This document shows, piece by piece, positions 5,761 through 7,018 of a DNA stretch of 7,018 nucleotides; the stretch's first letter is position 1, and each line of letters begins with the position of its first letter. Below the pieces are notes generated by a model. That model saw only the letters and a program-made list of their open reading frames with translations, did no database searches and was not told where the DNA came from. Source of the DNA: Candidatus Uhrbacteria bacterium. Its GTDB lineage: Bacteria > Patescibacteriota > Patescibacteriia > 2-12-FULL-60-25. Position numbers and translations under genes: made by a program. The DNA is taken from contig SICT01000063.1 of NCBI GenBank assembly GCA_009691315.1, positions 1 to 7,018 on the forward strand. Direction: 5' to 3'.

Positions 5761-5789
5761 TTGACAAAAAGTCGCTTTTTTGATAGACT
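5761..5789 (+). promoter_or_regulatory. Strong promoter of the LysM/M23 peptidase gene
   Basis: A perfect -35 box TTGACA (5761-5766), a 17-base spacer and a -10 box TAGACT (5784-5789), the same -10 as in front of the zinc-finger gene. Transcription should start near 5796. It abuts the comM stop with no gap. The spacer contains AAAAAG-tcg-CTTTTT, a weak inverted repeat that could also act as a poor terminator for comM. Confidence 0.7.
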
Positions 5790-5803
5790 TCTTGTTACTT
5801 CTG

Positions 5804-5824
5804 ATGAATAAAAACGGTGCTTAG
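5804..5824 (+). other. Seven-codon ORF (MNKNGA-stop) ahead of the peptidase
   Basis: An ATG at 5804, about 8 bases into the predicted mRNA, opens six sense codons and ends at TAG (5822-5824). It is in frame with the peptidase gene that follows. It may be a leader peptide whose termination allows re-initiation, the true start of the peptidase interrupted by an amber mutation or sequencing error, or chance. Confidence 0.35.
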
Positions 5825-5842
5825 TTAAGGCTTATAAATCAT

Positions 5843-7018
5843 ATTCCTACCCATTCTTTTTGGCATCGTCTACTCAATGGACTCGCTCTCCTTTTTTTGC
5901 GTGGATTGAACCTCTTGTGGCGCGGTCTGAAACTGATTTCACGGCCTATTTTTCCGGCGCTCCATTTTTTCTTTGAGCATGTCTTGTTGCGCTGGATTCT
6001 CCTCCCTCTTTACACCCTGATTGTCCTGTTACGAATTCGTATCGGAAAATTACTTACCTCAACACACAGCGTCCTGTTCCTTCTTTTTACCAATCGATAT
6101 ATTGCCCATGCGGTTTTGCTGGTCATTGCTGTGACGACGATCATCACTCAACTACAGATAAAAACCGCCATCGCTTCCGATGCCAAACATAGTCTTCTGT
6201 ATACGCTCGTCACCCATGGCCAAGATGAAGTCACGGAAGAAGCGATTGGCTCAGAGTATTTAGCCAAAAATGTGAACTATCTTGGACCCACAACTCTCGA
6301 GGCCATCCCCCACATAGACTTTGATTACGAATTAGAAACAGATCAAATACCAGCAGATCTGACAGTGCCCGGAAGCATCGCTGTACAACCAAATTCATCC
6401 GTATCAGAACCGACACCTCCGATGGTCATTGCACCAGACGAAACCGCTATCTCCTCTCGTACAAAAACCGAAATGCATATCGTACAATCTGGAGAAACGG
6501 TTGCCTTCATTGCACAAAAATTTGGTGTCAATGTCGGAACGATTATCTGGGCCAATAATTTACGAACCACTTCCATCATTCGACCGGGTGACACATTAAA
6601 AATTCCTGCCGTTTCCGGTGTCCTCTATGTCATTAAAAAAGGCGATACCGTGGAAAAAATCGCTCAACTGTATCATATAAAAACTGATGATATTGCGACG
6701 GCCAATCAATTCACTTCTGGCAGACTCTTGGTCGTGGGTCATGAACTCATTATCCCAGGAGCAACCCCCTTGGCTCCACCGGTGCCAAAAAAGATCGCTA
6801 AACAACCATCGCCGATCCGCCAAGATATTCCAGTCACACAAATCCGTAACAAATCTTATGATGTCTATCAGGAACTGACAGCTCCAAGTACGGACATCCG
6901 TCTAAAACCTCCAGATGAAGAAAGCGTGGCCGTCCAAAAAAACAAATTACTCTGGCCCACACGCCTGCATTTGATCAACCAATACTATGGCTGGCGCCAT
7001 ACGGGCGTTGATATTGAT
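5843..7018 (+). CDS. LysM-M23 cell-wall peptidase, 3'-truncated, start uncertain
   Basis: A probable membrane-anchored murein endopeptidase or its regulator; M23 enzymes cut peptide cross-links of peptidoglycan. The frame is open from 5825 to the window end. It has an aromatic and basic N-terminus (PTHSFWH from 5846), amphipathic and hydrophobic stretches to about 6060, and a clear membrane helix near 6101-6160. A Pro/Thr-rich linker leads to two LysM domains (about 6473-6607 and 6623-6757), which bind glycan. A second linker precedes the M23 start WPTRLHLINQYYGWRHTGVDID. The first two zinc ligands of M23, His (6998-7000) and Asp (7010-7012) in HxxxD, are present; the H-x-H motif lies beyond the window. 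No ATG, GTG or TTG occurs between the upstream in-frame TAG (5822) and TTG 5897, and starting at 5897 would remove THSFWH, which I remember as conserved in CPR homologues. ATT 5843, 12 bases after AAGG (5827-5830), is my tentative start. Confidence 0.88.
   Translation, partial: MPTHSFWHRLLNGLALLFLRGLNLLWRGLKLISRPIFPALHFFFEHVLLRWILLPLYTLIVLLRIRIGKLLTSTHSVLFLLFTNRYIAHAVLLVIAVTTIITQLQIKTAIASDAKHSLLYTLVTHGQDEVTEEAIGSEYLAKNVNYLGPTTLEAIPHIDFDYELETDQIPADLTVPGSIAVQPNSSVSEPTPPMVIAPDETAISSRTKTEMHIVQSGETVAFIAQKFGVNVGTIIWANNLRTTSIIRPGDTLKIPAVSGVLYVIKKGDTVEKIAQLYHIKTDDIATANQFTSGRLLVVGHELIIPGATPLAPPVPKKIAKQPSPIRQDIPVTQIRNKSYDVYQELTAPSTDIRLKPPDEESVAVQKNKLLWPTRLHLINQYYGWRHTGVDID

Noticed and set aside
5766..5781. 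AAAAAG-tcg-CTTTTTT as a comM terminator
   Set aside because: The stem is almost all A-T and lies within the spacer of a strong promoter; termination would be poor.
5897..5899. TTG as the peptidase start
   Set aside because: It would drop the PTHSFWH segment expected in CPR homologues and has no ribosome site; it remains a fallback.
1..7018. CRISPR arrays, tRNA or rRNA genes, insertion sequences
   Set aside because: No spaced direct repeats, no cloverleaf, no rRNA segment and no transposase on either strand.

Overview
This window looks like a chromosomal segment from a Patescibacteria (CPR) bacterium, probably near the Uhrbacteria/Magasanikbacteria-type lineages. That placement is an inference from protein style, not from any search. 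The best clue is the last gene: a LysM/M23 peptidase whose long membrane-associated N-terminus contains a THSFWH motif and a NRYIAH...SLLYTLV segment, as I remember them from that group. Compact intergenic spaces, weak or absent Shine-Dalgarno sites, and a lineage-type hypothetical protein behind pnp agree with this. All recognisable genes are on the + strand.

Layout. Positions 1-1521 hold the 3' two-thirds of polynucleotide phosphorylase (pnp), cut by the window edge. Positions 1533-2708 hold an unrecognised single-pass membrane protein, probably co-transcribed with pnp. Positions 2709-3285 form a 577-base stretch without a credible protein gene. It starts with a palindrome made of two perfect DnaA-box 9-mers, which can also form a terminator-like hairpin. 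A third DnaA-box match and a good promoter (TTGATT, 17 bases, TAGAAT) follow. After the promoter comes about 450 bases that can fold as a compact multi-helix + strand RNA, which I cannot assign to a known family.

Positions 3286-3660 hold a DksA/TraR-type C4 zinc-finger protein with its own strong promoter, placed so that the mRNA should be leaderless or nearly so. lspA follows two bases after its stop (3663-4136). A 118-base gap before comM contains a promoter with a DnaA-box match in its spacer and a small leader hairpin. comM/yifB runs 4255-5760. Immediately after its stop lies the best promoter of the window (TTGACA, 17 bases, TAGACT), which drives a LysM+LysM+M23 cell-wall peptidase running off the right edge from about 5843. 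That gene has no canonical start codon in the expected place; a seven-codon ORF ending in TAG sits just upstream in the same frame.

Functionally this is a housekeeping neighbourhood: RNA turnover (pnp), a transcription-factor-like zinc-finger protein, lipoprotein signal peptide removal (lspA), processing of incoming DNA (comM) and envelope remodelling (M23). The most novel-looking parts are the structured RNA candidate and the DnaA-box-like sites next to two promoters.
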